From Nitrobacter vulgaris (GTDB lineage Bacteria; Pseudomonadota; Alphaproteobacteria; Rhizobiales; Xanthobacteraceae): a DNA stretch of 63,652 bases. A program made the translations under genes and the position numbers. The DNA is taken from NCBI RefSeq assembly GCF_002028545.1, contig NZ_MWPQ01000045.1, positions 1 to 63,652 on the forward strand, given 5' to 3'. The notes under the pieces are model-generated. The model did not search any database, was not told where the DNA came from, and saw only the letters and a program-made list of their open reading frames with translations. Positions 18,130 to 30,627 of the stretch are shown piece by piece; position 1 is the first letter of the stretch, and each line of letters opens with the position of its first letter.

Positions 18130-19685
18130 GCCTGCTCTTTGATCCGCGCTGGAATGAAGCGCTCGGTCACCTGCCCGACTATCTTGGCAACCACGTCCGC
18201 GTCAGTGTGACGGCGCTGGCGCTGGGACTCGTGATCAGTTTTCCGCTCGCGCTGGCCGCTCGCAACCGGCCGGTGCTGCGGAGTATGATTCTCGGTTTTG
18301 CAAGCATCGTGCAGACCATGCCGGGGCTGGCGCTGCTGGCTTTGTTCTATCCGCTCCTCCTGGCTCTGGCGACAATGACGTCGCGATGGTTCAGCCTCGG
18401 ATTCTCAGCATTCGGATTCTTGCCTGCGGTCCTGGCGCTGGCGCTCTATTCGATGCTTCCGGTGCTGCGCAACACCATCACAGGCTTGCAGGGGATTGAT
18501 CCTGCATTGACGGAAGCGGCTCGAGGGGTCGGTATGACGGCGCGGCAATCCCTCGTCATGGTCGAACTTCCGCTGGCGCTTCCTGTGATCATGGCCGGCA
18601 TCCGCACCGCAGCGGTTTGGGTGATCGGCACCGCGACACTCTCTACGCCGATCGGCCAGACCAGTCTCGGCAACTACATTTTTGCCGGGCTGCAGACCCA
18701 GAACTGGGTGTTCGTGCTCTTCGGCTGCATCGCCGCGGCAGGCCTCGCGCTGGTCGTCGATCAGTTGCTGGCGCTGATCGAATCCGGCTTGCGGATACGT
18801 CGTCCCATCCGCGTGTCAGTCGGCCTTGTCGGAATCGCAATTCTCGTTGCGGCCACACTAGCGCCCTCCCTCACCCGCGCGAAACCCACCTACATCGTCG
18901 GCGCCAAAACCTTCACCGAACAATATGTGCTCGCGGCGCTGATCTCGCACCGGCTACAAGCCGCGGGTCTTCCCGTAGCCACCCGCGAGGGTCTTGGCTC
19001 CAACGTCATTTTCGATGCGCTAGCGAATGGCGACGTTGACGTCTACGTCGATTATTCCGGCACGCTGTGGTCCAATCAGTTCCATATAACAGACGTCAAG
19101 CCGCGTGAGGAACTACTCACCGAGCTCAAGGCGAGGTTGGCGCGGCAGAATATCACGCTGCTTGGTGAACTCGGCTTCGAGAATGCCTACGCGCTGCTCA
19201 TGCCAAAAACACGAGCTGACGCGCTGAACATTCATTCGATCTCCGACCTCGCCGCCCGCGCCGGCACGATGTCAATCGCCGGCGACTACGAATTCTTTGC
19301 CCGGCCTGAATGGATGACTCTGAAGAAGATTTACGGATTATCGTTTCGCGAGCGGCGGCAGATGCAGTCGGACTTCATGTATGCCGCGGTGGATTCCGGT
19401 GAAGTCGACGTGATAGCGGGCTACACCAGCGATGGACTGATCGCCAAATACGGCCTGACCGTGCTTGACGATCCCCGACACGCCATTCCGCCCTATGACG
19501 CGATCGTGCTGATATCGCCGCGGCGCGCCAACGACGCAAAGCTGCGTGCCGCAATTCAGCCGTTGCTCGGAAGAATCAGCCTCACGCTCATGCGCGAGGC
19601 CAATCTTCGCGCCAGCGGCAGCGACGCGGACAGTTCATCGGCAATGGTGGCGCGGTGGTTATGGGCGAAGATCGACGAGAAATAA
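18126..19685 (+). CDS. Fused ABC permease and substrate-binding protein (Opu-type)
   Basis: 519 residues. Residues 1-220 form a membrane permease with about six helices and the EAA-like loop (EAARGVGMTARQSLVMVELPLALP). After a further helix near 225-250 the remainder (about 255-519) is an OpuAC/OpuCC-like periplasmic binding domain, starting AKPTYIVGAKTFTEQYVLA with the YVDYSGTLW and YTSDGLI motifs that line the ligand box. Fusion makes the binding protein membrane-tethered. Substrate is likely a quaternary amine (choline, betaine or a thiolated derivative). Confidence 0.85.
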   Translation: MSLLFDPRWNEALGHLPDYLGNHVRVSVTALALGLVISFPLALAARNRPVLRSMILGFASIVQTMPGLALLALFYPLLLALATMTSRWFSLGFSAFGFLPAVLALALYSMLPVLRNTITGLQGIDPALTEAARGVGMTARQSLVMVELPLALPVIMAGIRTAAVWVIGTATLSTPIGQTSLGNYIFAGLQTQNWVFVLFGCIAAAGLALVVDQLLALIESGLRIRRPIRVSVGLVGIAILVAATLAPSLTRAKPTYIVGAKTFTEQYVLAALISHRLQAAGLPVATREGLGSNVIFDALANGDVDVYVDYSGTLWSNQFHITDVKPREELLTELKARLARQNITLLGELGFENAYALLMPKTRADALNIHSISDLAARAGTMSIAGDYEFFARPEWMTLKKIYGLSFRERRQMQSDFMYAAVDSGEVDVIAGYTSDGLIAKYGLTVLDDPRHAIPPYDAIVLISPRRANDAKLRAAIQPLLGRISLTLMREANLRASGSDADSSSAMVARWLWAKIDEK

Positions 19686-19729
19686 GGTGGTGGGTGCTTA
19701 CTTGTATACCCTCACAGCGCGGCACCTTT

Positions 19730-19750
19730 CCCTCTCCTTGTGGGAGAGGG
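19730..19750. repeat. Short GC-rich palindrome (CCCTCTCC-TTGT-GGGAGAGGG)
   Basis: Arms at 19730-19737 and 19742-19750 between two convergent genes. No long U-run follows, so it may be a weak terminator or a dispersed palindromic repeat; a related palindrome lies inside the helicase gene at 41732-41748. Confidence 0.5.
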
Positions 19751-19841
19751 AGCCTCAACTCACTGTTAGTCGACCCGCGCACCACACTCCTGATCATTGA
19801 GATCGCACCGCGCGATCAATCATAGGCAGGAATGAAGAACT

Positions 19842-21011
<1,170 letters not shown>

Positions 21012-21713
21012 CTATGCCGGAGGCTCGTCGCCTGGCTTACGGCAGAGATAAGTGCCGTGAAGCGGCGCGTGATAGTCCGCAGATACCAGCGCAAAGCCGA
21101 CGTCCTTCAGCATCCGCTCAATCACCCAGCCAAAGGTCGAATGTTCGTCGCGCATGTGGCTGGCGACCTCGCCGCTTGGGAAGTCGTGGTTGTTGATGTT
21201 GAATTCCGCCCATTGCTCGACCGTTCGGTCGGAGCCATCCGGTTCGCGGACGAACACGATGTCGCGCAGAAACAGCTGTCCGCCGGGCTTGACGACGCGG
21301 AACATGCGTGACAGCGCGACTGCCTTCCAGAAATCCGGCAGATGATGCAGCGTGAACTCGCTCACGACCAGATCCAGAGAATCCGATGCGAGAGCAAAAC
21401 TGAGCAGACCGGCCGCCTGAGTCCGGATCGCAACGTTGCCGTCACGCGCCTGGGCCTCGGCCAGAGCGAGCGCTGCCGGCGCAATATCGACCGCATAGAC
21501 TTCCGCACCCATCCTGGCGGCTTCACAAGCAAGCGTGCCCGTGCCGCAACCGATATCTGCGATCCGCCAGCCGGGCCGCACGCCTAGCTTGGCGAGAGTT
21601 GCGCGAGCCCGGCTGCCGCTATCATCGTGATCATAGATCGCGGAGCGCGCAGCAATGAGCGAATCCAATCCGATCCGCCCACGTTCACTGTAAAACCAGT
21701 CGCGCGCCAGCAT
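21012..21713 (-). CDS. Class I SAM-dependent methyltransferase
   Basis: 233 residues from ATG 21713, which follows the ilvH stop by 4 nt and has GGAGGGG upstream. Rossmann-type SAM-binding motif ADIGCGTGTLA at about 56-66 and the post-motifs VDIAPAALALA and FTLHHLPD are clear. It resembles UbiE/Methyltransf_11 proteins. Substrate unknown. The tight coupling to ilvH is notable because no methylation is needed for branched-chain amino acids; it may simply be a passenger. Confidence 0.8.
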   Translation of the reverse strand: MLARDWFYSERGRIGLDSLIAARSAIYDHDDSGSRARATLAKLGVRPGWRIADIGCGTGTLACEAARMGAEVYAVDIAPAALALAEAQARDGNVAIRTQAAGLLSFALASDSLDLVVSEFTLHHLPDFWKAVALSRMFRVVKPGGQLFLRDIVFVREPDGSDRTVEQWAEFNINNHDFPSGEVASHMRDEHSTFGWVIERMLKDVGFALVSADYHAPLHGTYLCRKPGDEPPA

Positions 21714-21717
21714 GACC

Positions 21718-22260
21718 TTACATCCCCTCCGGTCCGCGCCCGATCGCAGCGACACCGGTTCGCGACACTTCGACCAGACCGATCGGCCGCATCAGATCGA
21801 CAAACTGATTGATCTTCGAGGTGCCGCCCGTAATCTCGAACACAAAGCTCTCATTGGTGGCATCCACCACACGAGCACGAAACACCTCTGCGAGCCGCAT
21901 TGCCTCGATACGTTGGTCCCCCGAACCCTTCACCTTGACCATGGCTAGCTCGCGCTCGATGGAGCGCCCGGTCAGTGTCATATCAACGACCTGATAAACC
22001 GGGATCATGCGGTCGAGCTGATGCTTGATCTGCTGGATCACCATTGGGGTGCCGGTGGTGACGATGGTAATTCGCGAGACGTGCTTCTGATTTTCGGTCT
22101 CGGACACCGTCAAGCTTTCGATGTTGTAACCACGACCTGAGAACAGTCCGATCACCCGCGCCAAAACGCCCGGTTCGTTGGCGACCAGCACCGACAGCGT
22201 GTGCGTCTCGTTCGGATCGCGGCGCTCTTCGAGAAAGTAGGCGGAAGCGGGCTGGTTCAT
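21718..22260 (-). CDS. ilvH: Acetolactate synthase small (regulatory) subunit
   Basis: 180 residues. An N-terminal ACT domain (THTLSVLVANEPGVLARVIGLFSGRGYNIESLTV, about residues 20-53) binds valine for feedback control and the C-terminal domain completes the usual two-domain regulatory subunit (IlvN/IlvH). Follows the large subunit on the same strand after a 166-nt spacer carrying a dispersed repeat. Confidence 0.95.
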   Translation of the reverse strand: MNQPASAYFLEERRDPNETHTLSVLVANEPGVLARVIGLFSGRGYNIESLTVSETENQKHVSRITIVTTGTPMVIQQIKHQLDRMIPVYQVVDMTLTGRSIERELAMVKVKGSGDQRIEAMRLAEVFRARVVDATNESFVFEITGGTSKINQFVDLMRPIGLVEVSRTGVAAIGRGPEGM

Positions 22261-22289
22261 GGATATGTTCTCAAATCGATATCGTGATT

Positions 22290-22426
22290 GCCGTCATTGC
22301 CGAGCGTAGCCGTTCGTAAAACGGCGTCGTTTCGTTCGCCTGTGCCCCGGCAAGCCGTCTTCACGATGGATGCGCAGATCAAGTCCGCGCATGACGATCT
22401 GTGCGTGGCGACACTTCGAGACATTT
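22290..22426. repeat. Repeat-like palindromic spacer between ilvI and ilvH
   Basis: The spacer contains a strong imperfect palindrome ATGGATGCGCAGATCAAGTCCGCGCATGACGA-type (about 22366-22397) and further inverted pieces (CGTTCGTAAAACGGCG). Such structured stretches are dispersed intergenic repeats in related genomes to my knowledge. No gene is seen. It may modulate the ratio of the two subunits. Confidence 0.45.
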
Positions 22427-24205
<1,779 letters not shown>

Positions 24206-24256
24206 GGTCGGCTCCGGATTCGCGCAGGCTTCGTGTCCGCCAGCGTCGCAAACAAT

Positions 24257-24279
24257 AAAAAAGGGCCTTGAAGGCCCCC
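24257..24279 (-). terminator. Attenuator terminator of the ilvI operon
   Basis: On the minus strand GGGGGCCTT-CAA-style hairpin (GGGCCTTGAAGGCCC palindrome) followed by TTTTTTATT, 52 nt before ilvI and just after the leader peptide. It is a textbook intrinsic terminator in attenuator position. Confidence 0.9.
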
Positions 24280-24305
24280 GGCACACCGCCTTCCATTCGG
24301 ACGGC

Positions 24306-24377
24306 TCAGCCGTCCCGGGCGGTGCTCCAGGATACGATGATAACGGGGACGAGGTGGCGGATAACAAAGTTGCGCAT
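24306..24377 (-). CDS. ilv operon leader peptide (23 aa)
   Basis: ATG 24377 opens a 23-codon frame whose residues 5-15 read VIRHLVPVIIV: four Val, three Ile and one Leu, ending in SWSTARDG-stop. It stands 27 nt before the terminator hairpin. Ribosome stalling at Val/Ile/Leu codons would allow an antiterminator and switch on ilvI-ilvH when charged tRNAs are scarce. Confidence 0.88.
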   Translation of the reverse strand: MRNFVIRHLVPVIIVSWSTARDG

Positions 24378-24522
24378 TTTACAGCTAACGTTCCCAAAGG
24401 TTGCGCGGGTTATACGGGGCGGATTTGCGGCCGTCAACGGTGTTTCGATGCAAATAAGCCGGTTTCGGCGGTTTGGAAGGGGGCCGAGGGGCCGGTCGCC
24501 TCAGCGCGAAACGTCAACCCCC

Positions 24523-25455
24523 TTAGTCCAGCGCCTTTCTGGCCTCCTCAGGCCGCACCCAGGCGAACTCTGTCAACTGATGGCGAAACCAGGTGAACTG
24601 CCGCTTGGCATAGTGGCGCGTGTCGGCGCGCCCGATCTGGGCGGCCTCCGCCAGCGAAATCTCGCCGCGCAGATGCCGGACCAGCGCGGGCACGCCATGC
24701 GCCTTCATCGCCGGCAGGAGCGGGTCGAGACGCCGTTCGGCCAGCGCCGCGACTTCCTCCAGCGCCCCGGCCGCCAGCATCGCATCGAAACGGGCGTCGA
24801 TCCGCGCGTAGAGCACTTCACGATCCGGAGCAACGAAGACCGCCCTCGCCCGCTCGGGCGGCAGCAACGGCGGTAAGCCATCGCGATGCCAATCGATCAA
24901 CGAGCGTCCGGTCGCCTCGACCACTTCGAGGGCACGGGCGATGCGGGCGCGGTCGCGCGGTTTCAGACGTTGCGCCGCCGCCGGATCGCGCCGCGCGAGA
25001 ACAGCATGAAGCACTTCGGCCCCATCACGTTCGAGGCGCGCTCGGACGTCATCGCGCACCTGAGACGGAATCGGCGGCACCGCCGACAGGCCGCGCGTCA
25101 GCGCTTTGAAGTAAAGGCCGGAGCCGCCGACGAAGATCGGCACCCGGTTTTGCGCGCGAGCTTCGGCAAGAGCGACCGCTGCATCGGCGACCCACATCCC
25201 GGCGGAGCAGTTCACGCTCGCATCGACATGGCCGTAGAGCCGGTGTGGCGCTCGCCCCTCCTCATCAGGGGTCGGCCGCGCGGTCAAGATGCGGAGATCT
25301 CGATAGACCTGCATGGAGTCGGTATTGATGACGACGCCGCCCGTCCGTTCGGCAAGTGACAACGCTAACGCAGACTTGCCGCTCGCGGTCGGCCCTGCGA
25401 TAAGCACGGCATCCGTCGCCTGCCCGTTTACCTCGCCAGAGCTCTCCCCATCCAT
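24523..25455 (-). CDS. miaA: tRNA dimethylallyltransferase
   Basis: 310 residues starting [11 protein letters not shown]; a GTG eight codons further in is the alternative. MiaA adds an isopentenyl group to A37 of tRNAs reading UNN codons. P-loop [16 protein letters not shown] (about 19-34), [11 protein letters not shown] (substrate/tRNA recognition), [12 protein letters not shown] and the C-terminal [13 protein letters not shown] motif are in family order. Its start codon overlaps that of serB on the opposite strand (CATG at 25453-25456). Confidence 0.93.
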   Translation of the reverse strand: MDGESSGEVNGQATDAVLIAGPTASGKSALALSLAERTGGVVINTDSMQVYRDLRILTARPTPDEEGRAPHRLYGHVDASVNCSAGMWVADAAVALAEARAQNRVPIFVGGSGLYFKALTRGLSAVPPIPSQVRDDVRARLERDGAEVLHAVLARRDPAAAQRLKPRDRARIARALEVVEATGRSLIDWHRDGLPPLLPPERARAVFVAPDREVLYARIDARFDAMLAAGALEEVAALAERRLDPLLPAMKAHGVPALVRHLRGEISLAEAAQIGRADTRHYAKRQFTWFRHQLTEFAWVRPEEARKALD

Positions 25456-26347
25456 GTCGCTCGTCGCCACGCTGATCTGCAATCCGGTTAACCCCGCGCT
25501 CGATAGCACGGTGCTCGACGGCGCGCGCGCAATTCTGAGCAATGCCGGCCCGGCGCGCTGGCTGTGGGACGAAGTCGCGGCCGACATTCCCTTCGAAAGC
25601 GACGAGCCCATTCCGGCCATTGCGCAGCGCCTGCGCGAGGCGCGCGGCGATCTGCCGATCGACGTAGTGATCCAGCCGCAGCTCGGCCGGCGCAAGAAAC
25701 TGTTTCTGGCCGACATGGATTCCACCATGATCGGGCAGGAGTGCATCGACGAACTCGCCGATTTCGCCGGTCTCAAGGCACATGTAGCAGCGATCACCGA
25801 GCGTGCCATGCGCGGCGAAATGCAGTTTGAAACCGCGCTGCGTGAGCGCGTGGCGTTGCTGAAGGGTCTTTCTGTATCAGTCGTAGACGAGGTGCTGGCA
25901 AAGCGCATCACGCTGACACCGGGCGGGCGCGAATTGGTCATGACCATGCGCTCCAATGGAGCCTATACCTGCCTGATCTCAGGCGGCTTCACCTTGTTCA
26001 CCAAAGCAGTGGCCGCCATGATCGGCTTTCAGGAAAATCGCGGCAATACGCTACTGGTCGAAGACGGAAAATTGTCGGGCGCGGCCGCCGAACCGATCGT
26101 CGGTCGCGAGGCGAAACTTGCAACTCTGATCGAACTGCGCGATGCCTCCGATCTCGACAATCTTGATACGCTGGCGGTAGGCGACGGCGCCAACGACCTC
26201 GGCATGATCCAGCAGGCTGGCCTAGGTGTCGCCTATCATGCCAAGCCCGCGGTTGCCGCAGCGGCAGCCGCCCGAATCGATCACGGCGACCTTACCGCCC
26301 TGCTCTATGCGCAGGGATATCGACGCGACGAGTTTGTGAACGCTTGA
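25454..26347 (+). CDS. serB: Phosphoserine phosphatase
   Basis: 297 residues. HAD-family enzyme hydrolysing O-phosphoserine in the last step of serine synthesis. N-terminal ACT-like domain (1-75), then catalytic DMDST at 87-91 (nucleophile Asp87, acid Asp89), Ser in LISGGFTLF and [10 protein letters not shown] metal-binding Asp near 240. Start 25454 chosen because the longer in-frame extension lies inside miaA; the start codons of the two divergent genes share two bases. Confidence 0.94.
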   Translation: MSLVATLICNPVNPALDSTVLDGARAILSNAGPARWLWDEVAADIPFESDEPIPAIAQRLREARGDLPIDVVIQPQLGRRKKLFLADMDSTMIGQECIDELADFAGLKAHVAAITERAMRGEMQFETALRERVALLKGLSVSVVDEVLAKRITLTPGGRELVMTMRSNGAYTCLISGGFTLFTKAVAAMIGFQENRGNTLLVEDGKLSGAAAEPIVGREAKLATLIELRDASDLDNLDTLAVGDGANDLGMIQQAGLGVAYHAKPAVAAAAAARIDHGDLTALLYAQGYRRDEFVNA

Positions 26348-26474
26348 GTCCATTCAGACTTAAAGCGCAATCAGCCGCCGTCTCCGCTTATTGTTCAGTG
26401 ATCCACGTCTTTCGCCGCTCCATCGAACGGCGATTGCCCCGACCACGACAACCGCGCTCCGATGTGGTTCGTAC

Positions 26475-27965
26475 CTACTTCAGGCTCAGCGCCACAAACC
26501 GCAGTTCGCCGGCGCCGTTCGAAACCATCAGCAACACTGCCTTTTTGCCGTCCTTCTTCAATTGATCGACGCGCTTGCGGATATCGGAAGCGCTACTCAC
26601 GGCTTCCTGCGCCACCTCTACGATGACGTCGCCGGCGCTGAGCCGCTTCTCGGCCGCGTCGGAATCCGCGTCCACATCGGTGACGATGACGCCCTTGACA
26701 CTGTCCTTAATCTTGTAGCGCGCACGCAGATCCTTGCTAAGCGTGGCGAGATCGAGACCGAGCGCCTTCTGCGTTACGGGCTTGTCGTCGTCATCAGGCC
26801 TGGTCTTGATCGAGACGGGCGTTGCCTTGTCGCTGTCGTCGAGGCGTCCCAGCGTTACCTTCTTGGTCTCTTCCTTGCCTTTGCGAATGATCGTGACCTT
26901 GACTGTCTTGCCAACTGCCGTGTCGGCGACAAGGCGAGACAAATCTTTCGGCTCCTTGATGTCCTTTCCGTCGAAAGCGATGATGACATCGCCGGGTTCA
27001 ATGCCGGCAGGTTTAGCTGGACCTTTATCCTCCACGCCGGCAACGAGCGCCCCGCGGGTCGGTTTGATATTGAGGCTGTCGGCGATCTCGTCGGTGACCT
27101 GCTGGATACGGACACCAAGCCAACCTCGACGCAACTCACCGAACTGCCGTAATTGATCGACAACGCCTGCTACCGTCTTCGACGGCACCGCAAAGCCGAT
27201 CCCGATAGAACCGCCCGACGGCGAGATGATCAGCGTATTCACTCCCACGACCTCGCCCTCGAGATTGAACAGTGGACCACCGGAATTGCCACGGTTGATG
27301 GAGGCGTCGGTCTGGATGTAGCTGTCATAGGGGCCGTTGTTGATGTCGCGGTTGCGCGCCGAGACGATCCCGGCTGTAACGGAACCGCCAAGACTGAACG
27401 GGTTGCCGATGGCGATCACCCATTCGCCGAGCCGCAACTTGTCGGAATCGCCAAACTTGACGGCGGTCAGCGGATGCGGCGGCTTGAACTTCAGCACTGC
27501 GAGATCGGTTTTCTTGTCGACCCCGACGGTTTCAGCCTTGACCTTGGTGCCATCATTCAGAATGACGTTGATCTCGTCGGAATCGGCGATAACGTGATTA
27601 TTGGTGACCACTATTCCGGCGGCATCGACGATGAATCCGGAGCCGAGCGAGTTTGTCTTGTGCGTTTGCAGGCCGCCATTCTTGCCGCCGCGGCGATTCT
27701 TGAAGAAGTCGTCGAAGAACTCCTCGAACGGTGATCCCGGCGGAAGTTGTGGAATCGCGCGGCGGCTCTCGCCACTCTTTGCTTCAACGGTTTGGGTCGT
27801 CGAGATGTTGACCACCGCGTCGATCACCTTTTCCGCCACGTCGGCGATGCCATCGGGACCGCGGGCCAGCGCCGGCTCGGATATCATGGCGCTAGCGGCG
27901 CTGAGGCATAGCGCGATTAGCAGGGAACGCCGGCGAAAGCTCAACGCGTGAATCGCTCGGATCAT
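26475..27965 (-). CDS. Deg/HtrA-type periplasmic serine protease
   Basis: 496 residues with GGAGAG before ATG 27965. Signal peptide residues 1-35 (ends ALA). Trypsin-like domain with the triad His124 (TNNHVIAD), Asp154 (KTDLAVLK) and Ser228 (GNSGGPLF), followed by two PDZ domains (about 285-375 and 400-485). It degrades or refolds damaged envelope proteins. It follows hflK-hflC-DUF2065 on the same strand, the usual order in alphaproteobacteria, after a 388-nt gap. DegP versus DegQ identity cannot be fixed by eye. Confidence 0.92.
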   Translation of the reverse strand: MIRAIHALSFRRRSLLIALCLSAASAMISEPALARGPDGIADVAEKVIDAVVNISTTQTVEAKSGESRRAIPQLPPGSPFEEFFDDFFKNRRGGKNGGLQTHKTNSLGSGFIVDAAGIVVTNNHVIADSDEINVILNDGTKVKAETVGVDKKTDLAVLKFKPPHPLTAVKFGDSDKLRLGEWVIAIGNPFSLGGSVTAGIVSARNRDINNGPYDSYIQTDASINRGNSGGPLFNLEGEVVGVNTLIISPSGGSIGIGFAVPSKTVAGVVDQLRQFGELRRGWLGVRIQQVTDEIADSLNIKPTRGALVAGVEDKGPAKPAGIEPGDVIIAFDGKDIKEPKDLSRLVADTAVGKTVKVTIIRKGKEETKKVTLGRLDDSDKATPVSIKTRPDDDDKPVTQKALGLDLATLSKDLRARYKIKDSVKGVIVTDVDADSDAAEKRLSAGDVIVEVAQEAVSSASDIRKRVDQLKKDGKKAVLLMVSNGAGELRFVALSLK

Positions 27966-28353
27966 GTTTCGAGTCTCTCCTGGAGAAGCATATTGCCGGG
28001 CATACACTGCGCCGGACGCCGAACACGCGCAAGCAGCGAAACGGCGCTCGCTGATCCATCGGGATTTCCGATTACGGCAAAAAGCTGGCACCACCTTCAC
28101 GATACGTTGCAAGCTCAGGCTTTCGAAGCGCTCCCGCCCGTTGGCTCCGGTAGGCTTCCGCCACCGATAGACATAGAAGCGGCGCTCTATCTTTTGGTAC
28201 GCTGGGTCTTCTTCATGCCGACCGACGGTCTTCGCGCGAAAACCTATGATATTCACTCGCATGATCTCAGCGATCGTCGCGGCGAATGCCTAGAATTACA
28301 GCATCACTGGCGGATCAAACTATAGAGTCGGTGGCCGCCAAGAGCCTGCCCCC
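27966..28353 (-). promoter_or_regulatory. Long gap upstream of the protease gene
   Basis: 388 nt without a supported gene. An in-frame open stretch up to 28262 exists on the minus strand but lacks signal for translation. The length suggests a separate, perhaps stress-inducible promoter for the protease; no clear sigma-factor motif was identified by eye. Confidence 0.3.
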
Positions 28354-28554
28354 CTAACGCCTGACCAGCCAGATCAGGATAAGGCCCACGATTGCCGACC
28401 CGATACCCACCATCCGCAAAATGTGTTCTGGAGCTGCCAGCGCACTTTTCATCGCTCGCCGCGTCCAATCCGGTGCCGCGGCAAACAGGATGCCTTCAAG
28501 CATGAAAAGGATACCGAGACCGATAAGAAAATCGGCGAAGGCGATGGAACCCAT
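28354..28554 (-). CDS. DUF2065 small membrane protein
   Basis: 66 residues starting MGSIAFADFLIGLGIL. Two hydrophobic helices (about 5-25 and 46-63) with a short loop containing W-T-R-R, matching the YjeT/DUF2065 family that accompanies hflK-hflC in proteobacteria. Function is unknown; co-occurrence suggests a role with the FtsH-HflKC complex. Confidence 0.8.
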   Translation of the reverse strand: MGSIAFADFLIGLGILFMLEGILFAAAPDWTRRAMKSALAAPEHILRMVGIGSAIVGLILIWLVRR

Positions 28555-28588
28555 CGGCGGCGTCTCCCGGCATCGCGATCTTTCGGGT

Positions 28589-29485
28589 TTACGGCTTCGC
28601 CGCCGATGCCGCAGGCCTGCCGCTTGGATGCCCAAAGAAACGGAAGAAGTCGGAATCGGGCTTCAGCAGGAAGCGGGTAGCGCTGCCCTTCAATCCGTTC
28701 TGGTAGGCGGTCATTGACCGGTAGAACGCAAAGAAGTCCGGGGCCTTGTTGTAGGCATCGGCAAACAGACGGTTGCGCTCGCCATCGCCCTGGCCGCGGA
28801 TCTGCTCGGCCGCGGAATTGGCCTCGGCCACGATCACGGTCGCTTCGCGATCAGCCTTTGCCCGGATCTCCTGCGCTTTCTGACCACCCTGAGCGCGGAA
28901 CTCGGCGGCCTCCCGTTGTCGCTCAGTCTGCATGCGCTGATAGACCGCCTGACTGTTCTGGTCCGGCAGATCGGCTCTCCGAATCCGAACATCGACGACC
29001 GAGATGCCGTATCCGCTGGCCTCCTTGTCGAGCTGGTCGCGGATGCGACCCATCAGTTGTTCGCGCTCATCCCGCACCACCTGGATGAAGGTGACCTCGC
29101 CCAGAACACGACGCAGCGACGCATTAAGCAGTGTCGTCAACTGGATATTGGCTGCCTGGACGGAGCCGACGCTTTGGTAGAAGCGCAGCGCATCCTTGAT
29201 TCGATAGCGCGCGAACGCATCGACAACGAGCCGCTTCTGGTCCGACGCAATGACTTCCTGCGACGCCTGCTCGAGGTCCAGAATTCGTTTGTCGATCTGG
29301 ATCACGGAATCCACAAACGGCGCCTTAAAATGCAGTCCCGGCTCGGTGACGACACGCACCGGTTCACCCAGTCGCACCAGCAACACCTGATCGGTCTGGC
29401 TCACCGTGAAAACGGAACTATATCCCACCACCAGCAAGGCCAGCCCTACCAGTAGCCCGGCAATCCCTAAAACTCCGATTTTCAT
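28589..29485 (-). CDS. hflC: HflC, SPFH/prohibitin-family membrane protein
   Basis: 298 residues: N-terminal transmembrane helix (about 5-25), SPFH/band-7 domain (about 25-200) and a helical region with QGGQKAQEIRAKADREATVIVAEA. HflC with HflK forms a cage around the FtsH protease in the inner membrane. The start overlaps the hflK stop by 4 nt (ATGA). Confidence 0.93.
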   Translation of the reverse strand: MKIGVLGIAGLLVGLALLVVGYSSVFTVSQTDQVLLVRLGEPVRVVTEPGLHFKAPFVDSVIQIDKRILDLEQASQEVIASDQKRLVVDAFARYRIKDALRFYQSVGSVQAANIQLTTLLNASLRRVLGEVTFIQVVRDEREQLMGRIRDQLDKEASGYGISVVDVRIRRADLPDQNSQAVYQRMQTERQREAAEFRAQGGQKAQEIRAKADREATVIVAEANSAAEQIRGQGDGERNRLFADAYNKAPDFFAFYRSMTAYQNGLKGSATRFLLKPDSDFFRFFGHPSGRPAASAAKP

Positions 29486-30627
29486 CGGGCGCTCCCGTTC
29501 GTCCTGGCTGGCTGGTTCGCGGTCCCGGCACCACGCGGCGATGTCAATTCGCTCAGCGGCAGGTAAGGCAAGATACCCGGCGACGATGAACCCGGATCGT
29601 ATACGAGCTTGTCGGCGTCTCCGAGCACATGCTCCATGGTCTCCAGGTAGATGCGCTCGCGCGTCACGTCAGGTGCCGTTTTGTAGGCCTCATAAACCTG
29701 CAGAAACCGAGAACTCTGGCCCTTGGCTTCGGCGATGGCCTGTCCCTTGTAGCCTTCAGCATTCTGCACGATCTGCGACGCCCGGCCGCGCGCATCGGGA
29801 ATAACTCGATTGGCGTAGGTCTGGGCTTCGTTCTGCAGCCGCTCGAGGTCAGCACGCGCCGCCTGCACGTCGCGGAATGAATCGATGACCTGAGCCGGTG
29901 GATCGACCTTCTGCATCTGCACCTGCTGAATCAGAACACCGGCACCATATTCATCCAGGGTCTTCTGCATCAGTTCATGCACCGAAGCTTCAATTTTGGT
30001 TCGCTCGGACGTTAGAATGGGTTGAATATCCGAACGTCCCACCAATTCGCGCATCGCACTTTCGGCCACCGCTTTGACGGTACCTTCCGGATTCTGGATA
30101 TTGAACAGGAAGTCACCGACCCCGCCCGGCTTGATCCGCCACAACACCGTGAAATCGACGTCGACGATGTTTTCATCGCCCGTCAGCATCAGACTTTCCT
30201 CCGGCACATCACGCATCGTGCTGGTGTTCCGGGCCGGGTCCTGAGCCAGCGTCAAACCGATATTGAGGGTCGAGACACGCAGCGCCTTCGGCAGCAACAC
30301 GGTCTCGATCGGATACGGCAGATGATAATTGAGGCCAGGCTGCACGGTCCGTACATGCTTGCCGAAGCGCAGCACCACACCGAGTTCTTCCGACTGCACC
30401 CGGAAGAAGCCGGACATCCCCCAAATCACGACCGCGCCGACCAGGATCAGCAAGATGCCCATGCCGCTCAGATGTCCGCCTGGCAACAGTTGCCGGATAC
30501 GTTCCTGAGCCCGACGCAGCAGATCCTCAAGATCCGGTGGCTTGGGTCCAGTCGGCTGCGGGCCGGCTCCCCAAGGCCCTTTCGGACCCTGACCCCACGG
30601 CCCCCCGGTTTGATTCTTCCACGGCAT
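29482..30627 (-). CDS. hflK: HflK, SPFH/prohibitin-family membrane protein
   Basis: 381 residues from MPWKNQTGGPW. Gly/Pro-rich cytoplasmic N-terminus (about 1-45), one transmembrane helix (about 68-90), SPFH domain (about 95-270) and coiled-coil tail. Partner of HflC in the FtsH-control complex. Precedes hflC with a 4-nt overlap and follows folA by 155 nt. Confidence 0.93.
   Translation of the reverse strand: MPWKNQTGGPWGQGPKGPWGAGPQPTGPKPPDLEDLLRRAQERIRQLLPGGHLSGMGILLILVGAVVIWGMSGFFRVQSEELGVVLRFGKHVRTVQPGLNYHLPYPIETVLLPKALRVSTLNIGLTLAQDPARNTSTMRDVPEESLMLTGDENIVDVDFTVLWRIKPGGVGDFLFNIQNPEGTVKAVAESAMRELVGRSDIQPILTSERTKIEASVHELMQKTLDEYGAGVLIQQVQMQKVDPPAQVIDSFRDVQAARADLERLQNEAQTYANRVIPDARGRASQIVQNAEGYKGQAIAEAKGQSSRFLQVYEAYKTAPDVTRERIYLETMEHVLGDADKLVYDPGSSSPGILPYLPLSELTSPRGAGTANQPARTNGSAR

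Noticed and set aside
24206-24397. Upstream extension of IlvI to 24397
   Set aside because: It would run through the leader peptide and attenuator; MSQTKRQ at 24205 is the natural start.
25456-25956. An N-terminal extension of MiaA and upstream extension of SerB
   Set aside because: Each extension lies in the opposite-strand gene and lacks family similarity; the P-loop and serB domain start from the shared CATG.
28263-28353. A coding gene between the Deg protease and DUF2065
   Set aside because: Open frames lack RBS and protein-like composition.
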